Numbered from the stretch's first letter, positions 22,606-31,801 are shown. The stretch: 64,000 nt of DNA from Magnetospirillum sp902729445 (GCF_902729445.1 NZ_CACVCE010000045.1:124001-188000); one strand, 5' to 3'. The notes: a model not told the origin generated them from the sequence alone. Program-made: numbers and translations.

Positions 22606-24114
22606 ATGCGTGTTCCCGGGTTCAAGGTCGGGGTGGGAATGGTCGGCCTGTGGGCCGCCATCGCCGGCCTGTCGGCGTGGCACAATCTCGACATGCTGGA
22701 CGATCAGGACCGCCAGGCGGCGCTGACGCGGGCGCGCATGGTGGTGACGGTGATCCAGACCACCCGACTGTGGACCGCCAAGCATGGCGGCGTCTATGTT
22801 CCGGCCACCGAGGCGACGCCGCCCAACCAATGGCTGGTCGATCCCCTGCGCGACGTCGAGATCAACGGCCGGCCTTTCACCAAGATCAACCCGTCCTACC
22901 TGACCCGCCAGGTCGCCGAGATGATCAATGCCGACGAGCGGCTGAATCTGCGCCTGACCAGCCGGCGGCCGATCCGGCCGGGCAACGCTCCCGACGCCTG
23001 GGAGGACCAGGCGCTGGTCGAGTTCGAGGCCGGCCTGGCCGAGAAGCTGGAGCTGGTCGCGGGCGCATCCGGCCCGGTCTATCGCTACATCTCGCGCATG
23101 CTGGTCGAGGAGCCGTGCCTGAAATGCCACGCCCCCCAGGGCTATCAGGTGGGCGACGTGCGCGGCGGCCTGTCGGTCAGCATTCCGCTGGCGGAATTCA
23201 CCGTGGTCAGCGACCCGATCCGCCGTCAGATTCTGCTGGTGCACGGGCTGGGCTTCGTGCTGCTGGCCGGGGCCAGCCTGATCTTCCTGGCTCGCCTGCG
23301 CGAGAGCTGGCTGCGCCTGGACGCCGCCCGCGCCCTGCAGGAACGCATGGTCGCCGAGCGCACCACCGAATTGTCGGCGGCCAATGACGAGCTGGCCCGC
23401 TCGAACGCCGAGTTGGAACACTTCGCCTACATCGCCTCGCACGATCTGCAAGAGCCGTTGCGGATGATCGGGGCCTACGCCCAGCTGGTGGAAAAACGTT
23501 ACGGCCCCGCCTTGGATCAGGACGGTCGTGAATTCCTGGCCTACCTGTCCGACGGCGCCGGCCGCATGAAGAACATGATCGACGACCTGCTGGCCTATTC
23601 CCGGGTCGGCCGCGCCGAGGCGTCCCTTGCTGATGTGTCGCTTGAGGATTTGTTAGCCAATGCGTTGATAAATTTGGATGCGGCCATCGCCGAATCGGGT
23701 GCGACCGTGGTCCGCACAACCCCCCTGCCGCAGGTCCGGGGGGCCGCGCCCCTGCTCGTTCGCCTGCTGCAGAACCTGATCGGCAATGCGCTGAAATACC
23801 GTCGCCCCGATCTGCCGCCCCGGGTAATGGTGACGGCCGAGCGGGCCGGACCAGAGTGGGTGGTCTCGGTCACCGACAACGGGATCGGCGTTCCGGCCGA
23901 GGCGCGGGAAAGAATTTTTCAGATTTTTCAAAGGCTTCATACCAAAGCGGCCTATCCGGGAACCGGCATCGGATTGGCCATCGCCAAGAAAATCGTCGAA
24001 CGCCATGGCGGACGCATCTGGGTCGAGGAAGGACCGGCGGGAGGGTCGGTCTTCCGCTTCACCGTGCCGGCGGCGAGTCCGGATGTTGCATCAACGCAAC
24101 AGGGTCGGCCCTAA
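22606..24114 (+). CDS. sensor histidine kinase with periplasmic c-type haem domain (DUF3365-like)
   Basis: 502 residues. A membrane helix (about 10-25) precedes a periplasmic domain that ends with EPCLKCHAP, a c-type haem-binding CxxCH at 171-175; a second helix lies at 207-228. Then come a coiled region and HisKA with the acceptor H279 in FAYIASHDLQEPLR, followed by the N box (NLIGNALKYR), G1 (TDNGIGVP) and G2 (GTGIGLAIAKKI) of the ATPase. The domain resembles the Tll0287/DUF3365 haem sensors, so redox, NO or CO sensing is plausible. No response regulator lies beside it. ATG 22606 follows GTGGAG. The CcmAB haem exporter genes are in this window. Confidence 0.88.
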   Translation: MRVPGFKVGVGMVGLWAAIAGLSAWHNLDMLDDQDRQAALTRARMVVTVIQTTRLWTAKHGGVYVPATEATPPNQWLVDPLRDVEINGRPFTKINPSYLTRQVAEMINADERLNLRLTSRRPIRPGNAPDAWEDQALVEFEAGLAEKLELVAGASGPVYRYISRMLVEEPCLKCHAPQGYQVGDVRGGLSVSIPLAEFTVVSDPIRRQILLVHGLGFVLLAGASLIFLARLRESWLRLDAARALQERMVAERTTELSAANDELARSNAELEHFAYIASHDLQEPLRMIGAYAQLVEKRYGPALDQDGREFLAYLSDGAGRMKNMIDDLLAYSRVGRAEASLADVSLEDLLANALINLDAAIAESGATVVRTTPLPQVRGAAPLLVRLLQNLIGNALKYRRPDLPPRVMVTAERAGPEWVVSVTDNGIGVPAEARERIFQIFQRLHTKAAYPGTGIGLAIAKKIVERHGGRIWVEEGPAGGSVFRFTVPAASPDVASTQQGRP

Positions 24115-24139
24115 AACTTCAAACGCAGTTGACTGAGAA

Positions 24140-24170
24140 CTTCGTATGCAGTTTCTGCCTGCGTATGAAG
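24140..24170. terminator. hairpin between the convergent kinase and gshB
   Basis: CTTCGTATGCAG (24140-24151) pairs with CTGCGTATGAAG (24159-24170) as a 12-base-pair RNA stem with two G-U pairs and a 7-base loop. A T-rich stretch (TTGTTTTTATT) follows only about 20 bases later, so intrinsic termination is uncertain. Confidence 0.4.
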
Positions 24171-24197
24171 GCACGACTGACTAACCTATTGTTTTTA

Positions 24198-25163
24198 TTA
24201 GGCTGACGGCACCGAGCCGGAGGCAGCTCGGCGCAGTTCGATGGCGTCCCAGATCTGCGCCTCGATGTGAACATCGTCGAACCGGTTGATTTCCTGGATG
24301 CCGGTGGGCGAGGTCACGTTGATCTCGGTCAGGAAACCGCCGATGACGTCGATGCCCACGAACACCAGGCCCCGCGCCCGCAAGGTCGGGCCGATGGCCT
24401 CGCAGATCTCGCGATCGCGCGCGGTCAGATCGGCCTTCATCGCCCTGCCGCCGACATGCAGGTTCGAGCGGGCCTCGCCGGCCTGCGGCACCCGGTTGAC
24501 CGCCCCGGCCGGCTGGCCATCCACCAGAATGATGCGCTTGTCGCCGTCGCGCACCGCCGGCAGGTATTGCTGGACGATCACCGGCTCGCGGTAAAGCTGG
24601 GTGAACAATTCCAAAAGGCTGCCCAGATTCTCGTCGTCGGGCTTGACGTGGAAGACGCCGGCCCCGCCGTTGCCGAACAACGGCTTCAAGACGATGTCCT
24701 TGTATTCCTTGCGAAATTCAACCACCTGCTGGGCGTCGGCGGTGATCAGGGTCGGCGGCATCAGCTTGGGGAAGTGGGTGACCAGCAGCTTTTCCGGGGC
24801 GTTTCGCACATGAACCGGATCGTTGACCACCAGGGTCGCCGGATGAATGTGCTCGAGCAGGTGGGTGGCGGTGATATAGGCCATGTCGAAGGGCGGGTCC
24901 TGGCGCATCAGCACCACGTCCATGGTGGCCAGATCGACCATCTGCGGCTGCCCTAAGGTGGCGTGGTTGCCGGCCTCGCGCCGCACCTCCAGCGCGCGTA
25001 CCGAGGCCAGCACACGGCCGTTCTTCAAGGCCAGGGCACTGGGCAGGTAATGGTACAGGGCATGGCCGCGCCGTTGGGCCTCAAGCGCCAGCACGAAGGT
25101 CGAATCGGCATTGATGTTGATGGTCTCGATGGGGTCCATCTGGATGGCGACGGCAAGGCTCAT
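24198..25163 (-). CDS. gshB: glutathione synthetase
   Basis: ATP-grasp ligase joining gamma-glutamylcysteine and glycine. The 321 residues begin with the family pattern AVAIQMDPIETININADSTF and contain MRQDPPFDMAYI, the ATP-grasp lysine region DIVLKPLFGNGGAGVF and the C-terminal EINVTSPTGIQEINR. The gene converges on the sensor kinase; the small gap upstream (25164-25187) suggests co-transcription with the SirB1-like gene. Confidence 0.96.
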   Translation of the reverse strand: MSLAVAIQMDPIETININADSTFVLALEAQRRGHALYHYLPSALALKNGRVLASVRALEVRREAGNHATLGQPQMVDLATMDVVLMRQDPPFDMAYITATHLLEHIHPATLVVNDPVHVRNAPEKLLVTHFPKLMPPTLITADAQQVVEFRKEYKDIVLKPLFGNGGAGVFHVKPDDENLGSLLELFTQLYREPVIVQQYLPAVRDGDKRIILVDGQPAGAVNRVPQAGEARSNLHVGGRAMKADLTARDREICEAIGPTLRARGLVFVGIDVIGGFLTEINVTSPTGIQEINRFDDVHIEAQIWDAIELRRAASGSVPSA

Positions 25164-25187
25164 GGACGTGGCTCCCAGGGGGCGGGG

Positions 25188-25889
25188 TCAGGGCAGTCGG
25201 ACGCGAATCTGGGCCAGCAATTGGCTGGCCCGGCCGCGCGCCTGACCATTGTCGGTGCGGGTGACGAATTGTTCCAGGGCGGCGACGGCACCGGCCAGGT
25301 CACCCAGTCGCAGGCGCATCAGGCCCGATTCCCGCCACAGCTTGGCCTGATCGGGATCGACGCGCAAGGCGCCTTCCACGGCAAGAAGGGCGGCGGCGAC
25401 GTCGCCGGCCTTCAACAGGCGCATTTTCAGCTGGCCTTGCAAGCGGACCAGCACCTGATCGTCGGACAGCGCCGCCAATTGGCCGGGGCCGGGCAGAATG
25501 CCGCCAAATCCGGCGGCCAGCACCCGCAGGTCAGGCGGGTCCAGTTCGCGTCCCTGTTGGCAGGGGTCCAGGATCGCCCGCCGCTCGCCGGTCAGCCGCA
25601 CCAGCATGCGGCCGGGTAGGTCCACCGCCTCGGCGGCGATGGATTGGCGGCGAAAATATTCCAGCCACAAAATGGCCAGGCAGATGTCGCCGCCATGGCC
25701 CGATTCCAGGGTGGCGGCCAGATTGGCGGCCGCCGGGCCGCCGTCGTCGGCATGAATCAACGGGTGCGGGTCGGCCACCAGCCGATCGGCCCACCGCCCG
25801 GGCAAGCCACCGGGATCGGCCAGCACCAGCGCGCGTGCCGCCAGTCCATCCAATCCGGCCAAGGCCCAGAAGGGATCGGCGGCGGCCAT
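25188..25889 (-). CDS. SirB1-family transglutaminase-like/TPR protein
   Basis: The 233 residues include AVDLPGRMLVRL and AILDPCQQGREL, the core of the transglutaminase-like SirB1 family, then a tetratricopeptide-like helix pair (LLAVEGALRVDPDQAKLWRESGLMRLRLGDLAGA). The protein is shorter than usual for the family (about 270), mainly at the N-terminus. The active-site cysteine I would expect falls near GHGGDICLAILWLEYF. Function in the family is unknown. It stands between the BON lipoprotein and gshB on one strand with small gaps, so these are probably one transcript. Confidence 0.75.
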   Translation of the reverse strand: MAAADPFWALAGLDGLAARALVLADPGGLPGRWADRLVADPHPLIHADDGGPAAANLAATLESGHGGDICLAILWLEYFRRQSIAAEAVDLPGRMLVRLTGERRAILDPCQQGRELDPPDLRVLAAGFGGILPGPGQLAALSDDQVLVRLQGQLKMRLLKAGDVAAALLAVEGALRVDPDQAKLWRESGLMRLRLGDLAGAVAALEQFVTRTDNGQARGRASQLLAQIRVRLP

Positions 25890-25893
25890 GGAT

Positions 25894-26499
25894 TTACCCG
25901 CCGGCGGCGCGGGCGGCGCCCTTCAGGCGGACATAGCTGACCACGCCCTTGACGTTGGAAATCTCGCGGGCATAGGCCATCACCCGCTGCAGCTCGCCTT
26001 CCGACTGGGCGATGCCCATCAGGTAGACGGTGCCGTCGGTGACATCGACGGTGAAGTTGATGTTGCGGATCTGCTTGTCGAACAGCAGCTTGGCCTTCAG
26101 TTCCTGCTGGATCCACACATCGCGGCCGTCGTCGATCAGCCCACTGCCGGCGGGGCGGACCAGCACCTCGTTATAGACCTCGCGCACGCCGGCCACCTGC
26201 CACACCAGCCGGGCGGCGTCGTCACGGTTGGCGTCGGTCGGCACCACCCCGGTCAGCAGCACCCGGCCCTCCGAGATGGTCAGGGTGACCTTGCGGAACA
26301 TCTCGACATCGTGGCGGAACCACGCCTCGTTGATGGCGGCGCGGATCTTGGTGTCCTCCAGCGCGCCCTCGAGCCCGCGTTCCTCGGCGGCGGCGACGCC
26401 GGCGGTGGCCCCGGCACCGACCACGGCACCGGCGCAGCCCGCCAGCAGGCCGGCCGAGGCCATCAGAAACAAGGCGGGGACAAGCTGAGAGACGCGCAT
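25894..26499 (-). CDS. outer-membrane lipoprotein with two BON domains (DolP/YraP-like)
   Basis: 201 residues with a lipoprotein signal ending LLAGC (C22), then two BON domains at about 48-115 and 125-192, each with the beta-strand pattern around GRVLLTGVV and GTVYLMGIA. DolP in E. coli binds anionic phospholipid at the division site and supports envelope integrity. The setting fits: rsmI, yraN and lpoA, which neighbour yraP/dolP in enterobacteria, follow here as well. Four bases separate it from the SirB1-like gene. Confidence 0.88.
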   Translation of the reverse strand: MRVSQLVPALFLMASAGLLAGCAGAVVGAGATAGVAAAEERGLEGALEDTKIRAAINEAWFRHDVEMFRKVTLTISEGRVLLTGVVPTDANRDDAARLVWQVAGVREVYNEVLVRPAGSGLIDDGRDVWIQQELKAKLLFDKQIRNINFTVDVTDGTVYLMGIAQSEGELQRVMAYAREISNVKGVVSYVRLKGAARAAGG

Positions 26500-26557
26500 C
26501 GGGCGATCCTTACGGTGAATTGACCATGATCAGTCTAATGGTCGGCGGGCTTGGCGC

Positions 26558-26926
26558 TCAAGTCTCGAGGCGCCATGCATCGGCGATATGGCGCGGCAGC
26601 CGCCCGGGTGCCATCAGTATGGCGTCGAAACGATAGGTCAGGCCGTCCAATTCGGGATGCTCGGCCAGAAAGATCTCGGCACCGCGGGCGATGCGCCGCG
26701 TCTGCGCCGGGGTGATGGCCAGCGCCGCCAGATCGGCGTCGGAGCGGGCCTTGACCTCGACGAAGGCGATCACACTCCCTCGGCGGGCGACGATGTCGAT
26801 CTCGCCGCCGCCGCTGCCCCGTCCGGCCCGATAGCGCCGGGCCAGGATGGCATAGCCCTTCAGGCGCAGCCACCAGGCCGCCCGATCCTCGGCCCGGGTG
26901 CCGCGCTGATGGTTGGTCGGGCTCAC
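26558..26926 (-). CDS. yraN: YraN-family (UPF0102) endonuclease-like protein
   Basis: 122 residues with the Holliday-junction-resolvase-like core: GEIDIVARRG and AFVEVKAR, holding the acidic residues and lysine of the PD-(D/E)xK fold (about 41-66). The biochemical role of the family is not settled. It overlaps the rsmI stop by four bases (ATGA at 26923-26926), so the two are coupled, as in many proteobacteria. Confidence 0.93.
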   Translation of the reverse strand: MSPTNHQRGTRAEDRAAWWLRLKGYAILARRYRAGRGSGGGEIDIVARRGSVIAFVEVKARSDADLAALAITPAQTRRIARGAEIFLAEHPELDGLTYRFDAILMAPGRLPRHIADAWRLET

Positions 26927-27876
26927 TCCTCGCCCATGGTGAACAGGCGCAGCGCCCGGGCATAGACGTCGCGGCGGGGAAAGCCGGTCTCGGCCGCCAC
27001 CAGGGCGGCGGCGTCCTTGACGGTGGCACCGTCGGCGACGGCCTTGCGCAGGCGGTCGTCCAATTCGTCGGCGGTGGCCGGGCGGGCATCGTCGGGCGGG
27101 GCCACCACCACCACCACCTCGCCCTTGGGCGGCGCATCGGCATAGCGGTTGGCCAGGGCGAACAGGTCGCCGCGCGCCACTTCCTCGTGCAGCTTGGTCA
27201 GCTCGCGCGCCACCGCCGCCTCGCGGGCACCCAGCACGGCGGCCATGTCGGCCAGCGAGGCACCCAGCCGGTTGGGCGATTCGTAGAACATCAAGGTGGC
27301 CGGCACGGCGGCCAGCTCGCGCAGCGCCTGGCGCCGGGCGGTGGCCTTGGCCGGCAGGAAGCCGCCGAACAGGAAGCGGTCGTTGGGCAGACCCGACAGC
27401 TGCAGCGCGGTGATCATCGCCGAGGCGCCGGGCAGGGCGGTGACGGCGATATCCTCGGCGACACAGGCCCGGACCAGGCGATAGCCGGGGTCGGACACCA
27501 GCGGCGTGCCGGCATCGGACACCAGGGCCACCACCTTGCCGTCCTTCAGCTGGGAAATCAGGTGCGGGCGGGCGCGTTCGGCATTGTGCTCGTGATAGGG
27601 GGTCAGCGGCCGGTCCAGGCCCAGCTTGGTCATCAGCCCGCCGGTGACGCGGGTGTCCTCGCAGGCGACCAGATCGGCGGCGGCCAGCACCTCGACGGCG
27701 CGATAGGTGATGTCGCCCATGTTGCCGATGGGGGTGGCGATCAGGTACAGGCCGGGCGCCGGTTTACTTCCCGCCCTGGCCGGTCTACCTTCACGCGGAT
27801 TCTTGATGTTTGTCCCACGGGAGGGTCGCTGTGCGGCGGGTTCCGTTCCGGTGGCGCCTGGTCGCTGCCTTGCCAT
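26923..27876 (-). CDS. rsmI: 16S rRNA (cytidine-1402-2'-O)-methyltransferase
   Basis: Tetrapyrrole-methylase-fold enzyme that 2'-O-methylates C1402 of 16S rRNA. Core motifs are GLYLIATPIGNMGD, CEDTRVTGGL, ALVSDAGTPLVSDPG and the glycine-rich GEVVVVVAPP. The family start normally lies just before GLYLIATP, but no in-frame ATG, GTG or TTG is visible there; the nearest is the ATG at 27876, giving 317 residues with an extra basic N-terminus of about 40. That start lies 45 bases inside the divergent lpoA reading frame, so the two genes overlap head to head. Confidence 0.9.
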   Translation of the reverse strand: MARQRPGATGTEPAAQRPSRGTNIKNPREGRPARAGSKPAPGLYLIATPIGNMGDITYRAVEVLAAADLVACEDTRVTGGLMTKLGLDRPLTPYHEHNAERARPHLISQLKDGKVVALVSDAGTPLVSDPGYRLVRACVAEDIAVTALPGASAMITALQLSGLPNDRFLFGGFLPAKATARRQALRELAAVPATLMFYESPNRLGASLADMAAVLGAREAAVARELTKLHEEVARGDLFALANRYADAPPKGEVVVVVAPPDDARPATADELDDRLRKAVADGATVKDAAALVAAETGFPRRDVYARALRLFTMGEE

Positions 27877-29333
27877 TGCTCTCGGCTTTTCTGGTAAGCG
27901 GGTGTCAACAGGCAGACTTACCACCTTGGCTGACGGGAACCAAGCCCGCTCCGCAGGTCGAGGCGCCGCGCGCCCCGCTTCCGGCGTCCAGGCCCCAGGT
28001 CATGGTGCCGGCTCCGCCGCCGCCGGCCCCGCCGGTTCCGCCCGGCCGAGTGACCGCCGTGCCGCCGCCGCCCTCGGTCACGGTCGAGCCGCTGCCGGCA
28101 CCGGGCGGGAAGGCCGACACGCTGTTTTCGCAGCCGCCGGTTCCCCCTCTGGCCCCCACCGAGCCGGCCATCGCGGCGCTGCCGCCCGCCGCGCCGCCCG
28201 CGTTGCTGCCGCCGTCGGTTTCCCGTCAGCTGGACAGGGACGAAGTCCGCGCCGCCCTTCTGGTCCCGCTGTCGGGCAGTTACGCCCCCTGGGGCCAGGC
28301 CTTGTCCAACGCCGCCCAGCTGGCTTTGTTCGAGGTGGCCGACCAAAAGCTCAACCTGATCCCGCTCGACACCCGCGGCACCCCCGAGGGTGCGGCCGAG
28401 GCCGCGCGCCAGGCTCTGACCCAAGGGGCGGACATCATCCTGGGCCCGCTCTTCTCGCCCGAGGTCAAGGCCGCCGGGCCGATCGCCCGCGAGCAGCGTG
28501 TGCCGATGATCGCCTTCACCACCGATCGATCCGCCGCCGGCCAGGGGGTCTATGCCCTGGGCTTCTTGCCGGATTCCCAGGTGTCCCGGGTGATCGGCCA
28601 TGCCCGCACCCAGGGCAAGGAGCGCTTCGCCCTGCTGGCGCGGTCCGACGAATATGGCCGGTCGGTCGCCGAATCCTTCCGGGCCGCCGTGGCGGCGCAA
28701 GGCGGCAAGGTCGCCAAGGTCGAGTTCTACGATCCGTCGGCCGCCGATCTGACGGCGGTGGTCAAGCGCTTCACCGAGGTCGAATCGCGCACCCGGGGTC
28801 GGCCCAAGGATGCCCGCGCCGCCAAGGATCTGCCGCCGGTGCCGCCGCCGCCGTTCGATGCGGTGATGATTCCCGACGACGGCACCCGGCTGCGCCAGGT
28901 CGCCTCGCTGATCAGCTATTACGAGGTCGACCCCACCGACGTCCGTTTCCTCGGCACCATGTTGTGGGCCGATCCGCGCCTGGCGTCCGAGCCGGCCTTG
29001 CAGGGCGGCTGGTTCGCCGCCCCCCCGGTCGCCGCCCACCAGGATTTCGAGGCCCGCTATGGCCGCGCCTTCGGGCCGCTGCCGGTTCAGGTCGGCAATC
29101 TGGCCTCGATCGCCTATGACGCCACCGCCCTGGTCGGCGCCTTGACGCGGCAGAATCTGGATTTCTCGGACGCGACGCTGACCAATGCCGGCGGTTTCGC
29201 CGGGATCGACGGCTTGTTCCGCCTGCGACCCGACGGCACCAACGAGCGGGGCCTGGCGGTGCGCGAGGTGGCGCGCAGCGGGACCAAGGAAATCGGGCCG
29301 GCCCCGACCAGCTTCTTCATGCCGGGGCAGTAG
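27831..29333 (+). CDS. lpoA: LpoA/YraM-like lipoprotein (penicillin-binding-protein activator)
   Basis: Outer-membrane lipoprotein that in enterobacteria activates PBP1A. The 500 residues start with a signal ending LVSGC (C25), then a proline-rich spacer of about 100 residues, then a periplasmic-binding-protein type I fold (AALLVPLSGSYAPWGQALSNAAQLALFE). I chose the GTG at 27831, seven bases after GGGAGG; a TTG at 27810 is weaker. It is divergent from and overlaps rsmI; the rsmI-lpoA-yraN-dolP association is conserved. The long PAP-type linker could span the periplasm. Confidence 0.88.
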   Translation: MRRVPFRWRLVAALPLLSAFLVSGCQQADLPPWLTGTKPAPQVEAPRAPLPASRPQVMVPAPPPPAPPVPPGRVTAVPPPPSVTVEPLPAPGGKADTLFSQPPVPPLAPTEPAIAALPPAAPPALLPPSVSRQLDRDEVRAALLVPLSGSYAPWGQALSNAAQLALFEVADQKLNLIPLDTRGTPEGAAEAARQALTQGADIILGPLFSPEVKAAGPIAREQRVPMIAFTTDRSAAGQGVYALGFLPDSQVSRVIGHARTQGKERFALLARSDEYGRSVAESFRAAVAAQGGKVAKVEFYDPSAADLTAVVKRFTEVESRTRGRPKDARAAKDLPPVPPPPFDAVMIPDDGTRLRQVASLISYYEVDPTDVRFLGTMLWADPRLASEPALQGGWFAAPPVAAHQDFEARYGRAFGPLPVQVGNLASIAYDATALVGALTRQNLDFSDATLTNAGGFAGIDGLFRLRPDGTNERGLAVREVARSGTKEIGPAPTSFFMPGQ

Positions 29334-29338
29334 AGGGT

Positions 29339-30499
29339 CTATCCCAGCAGCGCCCCGGTGACGCCGTTCAGCATCAGCAGGCCGGCGGCCGTGGCCCGCA
29401 AGCCGGTGGCGGTGCGGATGACGAAGCCGCCTTGCTCCATGCGGGCCAGGCCGGCCGGGTCGATCACCTGCCACAGGGACAGGCCGGCGGCGGCGGCGAA
29501 GGTGGCCGCGTCGATGCCGGCATTCAGGCGCAGGCCCATCATCACCAGCTCCTCGGCGCGGGTGCGCGCATCCAGAATCTCTTCCTCGGCGGTGCCGTGA
29601 CCGTCCTTCTCCACGCCGTCCAGCCAGGCCCCGGGGTCGCGGCGCTGGGCCAGCGCGGTGTGATCGAGCCGGCCATGGGCGCCGGGCCCGATGCCGACAT
29701 AATCGCCGCCCCGCCAATAGGTCAGGTTGTGGCGGCTTTCACCGCCCGGGCGGGCGTGGTTCGACACCTCATAGGCCGGCAGGCCGGCGCCTTCGCACAT
29801 CTCTTGCGTCAGGCCGTAAAGGGCGGCGGCCTGGTCGTCCTCGGGCAGGACGAAGTCGCCGCGTTCATAGGCGGGCGCGAAGGCGGTGCCGTCCTCGATG
29901 GTCAGCTGATAAAGCGACAGATGGTCGCCGGCCATGGCCAGACCCTGGGCCAGCTCGGCCGCCCAGTCGGCCGGGGTCTGGCCGGGCCGGGCACAGATCA
30001 GGTCGAACGAATAGCGCTCGAACAGGCGGGACGCCAGGCCGACCGCCGCCTTGGCCTCGGCCGCCGAATGGCCGCGGCCCAGGAAGGCCAGGGCGCGGTC
30101 GTCCAGGGCCTGCACCCCGATGGACAGCCGATTGATGCCGGCGGCGCGGAAATCGGTGAAGCGTCCGGCCTCGGCGGTCGAGGGGTTGGCCTCTAAGGTG
30201 ATCTCGATGTCGGGGGCGACGGTGAAATGGCCGGCCGCCGCCGCGATGATCGCCGCGATGGTGGCCGGTTCCATCAGGCTGGGGGTGCCGCCGCCGAAAT
30301 AGATCGAGGTCAGCCGCCGCCCGGGGGCAAGGCGGGCGAAATGGGCCAGCTCGGTGACATAGGCCGCCCGCCAGCGACGGTGATCGACCGCCCCCATGGC
30401 CCGGCTGTTGAAGTCGCAATAGGGGCATTTCGACAGGCAGAACGGCCAATGGACATAAAGGCCAAAAGAATCGGCCGAAATCGCGGTCAGGCCAGACAC
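29339..30499 (-). CDS. hemW: HemW-like radical SAM protein (haem chaperone)
   Basis: 386 residues with the radical-SAM cysteines CLSKCPYC at 21-28 in FGLYVHWPF; VHWPFC and YFGGGTPSL are typical of HemW/YggW rather than HemN, and the extra HemN cysteine is missing. HemW binds haem and is thought to deliver it to membrane targets; it lacks coproporphyrinogen oxidase activity. The GTG start at 30499 overlaps the rdgB end by 13 bases, a common operon order (rph-rdgB-hemW). Confidence 0.92.
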   Translation of the reverse strand: MSGLTAISADSFGLYVHWPFCLSKCPYCDFNSRAMGAVDHRRWRAAYVTELAHFARLAPGRRLTSIYFGGGTPSLMEPATIAAIIAAAAGHFTVAPDIEITLEANPSTAEAGRFTDFRAAGINRLSIGVQALDDRALAFLGRGHSAAEAKAAVGLASRLFERYSFDLICARPGQTPADWAAELAQGLAMAGDHLSLYQLTIEDGTAFAPAYERGDFVLPEDDQAAALYGLTQEMCEGAGLPAYEVSNHARPGGESRHNLTYWRGGDYVGIGPGAHGRLDHTALAQRRDPGAWLDGVEKDGHGTAEEEILDARTRAEELVMMGLRLNAGIDAATFAAAAGLSLWQVIDPAGLARMEQGGFVIRTATGLRATAAGLLMLNGVTGALLG

Positions 30500-31080
30500 G
30501 CCGCCACCAGCTTGCGGAAGGCGTCGGCGCGGTGGCTGATGGCATGCTTGGCCGCCGCCTCGATCTCGCCGAAGGTCAAGCTGGCCCCCGTCGGCACGAA
30601 AAACGGATCGTAGCCGAAACCATTGTTTCCGCGCGGCGGCCAGCAGATGGCACCCTCGACGGTGCCTTCGACGGTGACCATTTCGCCGTCCGGCCAGGCG
30701 ACGCTCAGCGCGCAGACGAAGCGGGCCGAGCGGTCGGGATGGTCGCCCATCTTGTCGTGCACCAGGGCCATGGCGGCGGCGAAATCCTTGCCCGGTCCGG
30801 CCCAGCGCGCCGAATAGATGCCGGGATCGCCGCCCAGCGCATCGACCGCCAGACCGGAATCGTCGGCCAAGGCCGGCAGGCCGGCAGCCGATGCCGCCGC
30901 CTTGGCCTTCAGCTCGGCGTTTTCGACGAAGCTTGAGCCGGTTTCCTCGGGCTCGGGCAGGCCCAGGGCGCCGGCCGACACCACCTCGACGCCGTATGGC
31001 GCCAGCAATTCGCCGATCTCGCGGACCTTGCCCTGGTTGTGGCTGGCGATCACCAGCTTGCCGGTCAGGCGCCGCGCCAT
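30487..31080 (-). CDS. rdgB: RdgB/HAM1 non-canonical purine NTP pyrophosphatase
   Basis: Removes dITP, dXTP and ITP from the nucleotide pool. The 197 residues carry ASHNQGKVREI (N-terminal NTP-binding), DDSGLAVDALGG with the catalytic aspartates (about 71-82), and the purine pocket GYDPFF followed by SHRADAF. It lies four bases after rph and overlaps hemW. Confidence 0.96.
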   Translation of the reverse strand: MARRLTGKLVIASHNQGKVREIGELLAPYGVEVVSAGALGLPEPEETGSSFVENAELKAKAAASAAGLPALADDSGLAVDALGGDPGIYSARWAGPGKDFAAAMALVHDKMGDHPDRSARFVCALSVAWPDGEMVTVEGTVEGAICWPPRGNNGFGYDPFFVPTGASLTFGEIEAAAKHAISHRADAFRKLVAACLA

Positions 31081-31084
31081 GGGG

Positions 31085-31801
31085 TTACAGCCCCACCGCG
31101 CGCTTCTGGTGCGCCACCAGCTCGGTCACGCCCTTTTCCGCCAGCTCCATCAGCTCGGCGAACTGGGCGCGGGTGAAGGGGCGTTCCTCGGCGGTGCCCT
31201 GGACCTCGACGATGCCGCCCGAGCCGGTCAGCACGAAATTGGCGTCGGCCTGGGCGTTGGAATCCTCGGGGTAATCCAGGTCCAGCACGGCGGTCCCTTC
31301 GAAGATGCCGCAGGAAATGGCCGCAACATGGTCGATCAGCGGCACGGCGGCCAGCTTGCCGTCGGCCACCAGCTTCTGGAAAGCCAGGTGCAGCGCCACC
31401 CAGGCGCCGGTGATCGAGGCGGTGCGGGTGCCGCCATCGGCCTGCAGCACGTCGCAATCGATCTTGATCTGCATCTCGCCCATGGCGACCAGGTCGGTGA
31501 CGGCGCGCAAGGACCGGCCGATCAGGCGCTGGATTTCGTGGGTGCGGCCCGATTGCTTGCCCTTGGCGGCCTCGCGGTCGGTGCGCGAATGGGTCGAACG
31601 CGGCAGCATGCCGTATTCGGCGGTGACCCAGCCCTTGCCGGTATTGCGCAGGAACGGCGGCACCCGATCTTCCACCGAGGCGGTGCACAGGACGTGGGTA
31701 TCGCCGAACTTGGCCAGGCACGAGCCCTCGGCATGCTTGGAAAAGCCGGGTTCCAGGGCGATCGCGCGCAGCTGGTCGAAGGTACGGCCTGACGGTCTCA
31801 T
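31085..31801 (-). CDS. rph: ribonuclease PH
   Basis: Phosphorolytic 3'-5' exoribonuclease that trims tRNA 3' ends. The 238 residues match the family, with GSCLAKFGDTHVLC, the phosphate-site arginines in LPRSTHSRTDREA, and DCDVLQADGGTRTASITGA in the catalytic centre. It is divergent from hrcA, an arrangement conserved in alphaproteobacteria, and leads an operon with rdgB and hemW. Confidence 0.97.
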   Translation of the reverse strand: MRPSGRTFDQLRAIALEPGFSKHAEGSCLAKFGDTHVLCTASVEDRVPPFLRNTGKGWVTAEYGMLPRSTHSRTDREAAKGKQSGRTHEIQRLIGRSLRAVTDLVAMGEMQIKIDCDVLQADGGTRTASITGAWVALHLAFQKLVADGKLAAVPLIDHVAAISCGIFEGTAVLDLDYPEDSNAQADANFVLTGSGGIVEVQGTAEERPFTRAQFAELMELAEKGVTELVAHQKRAVGL

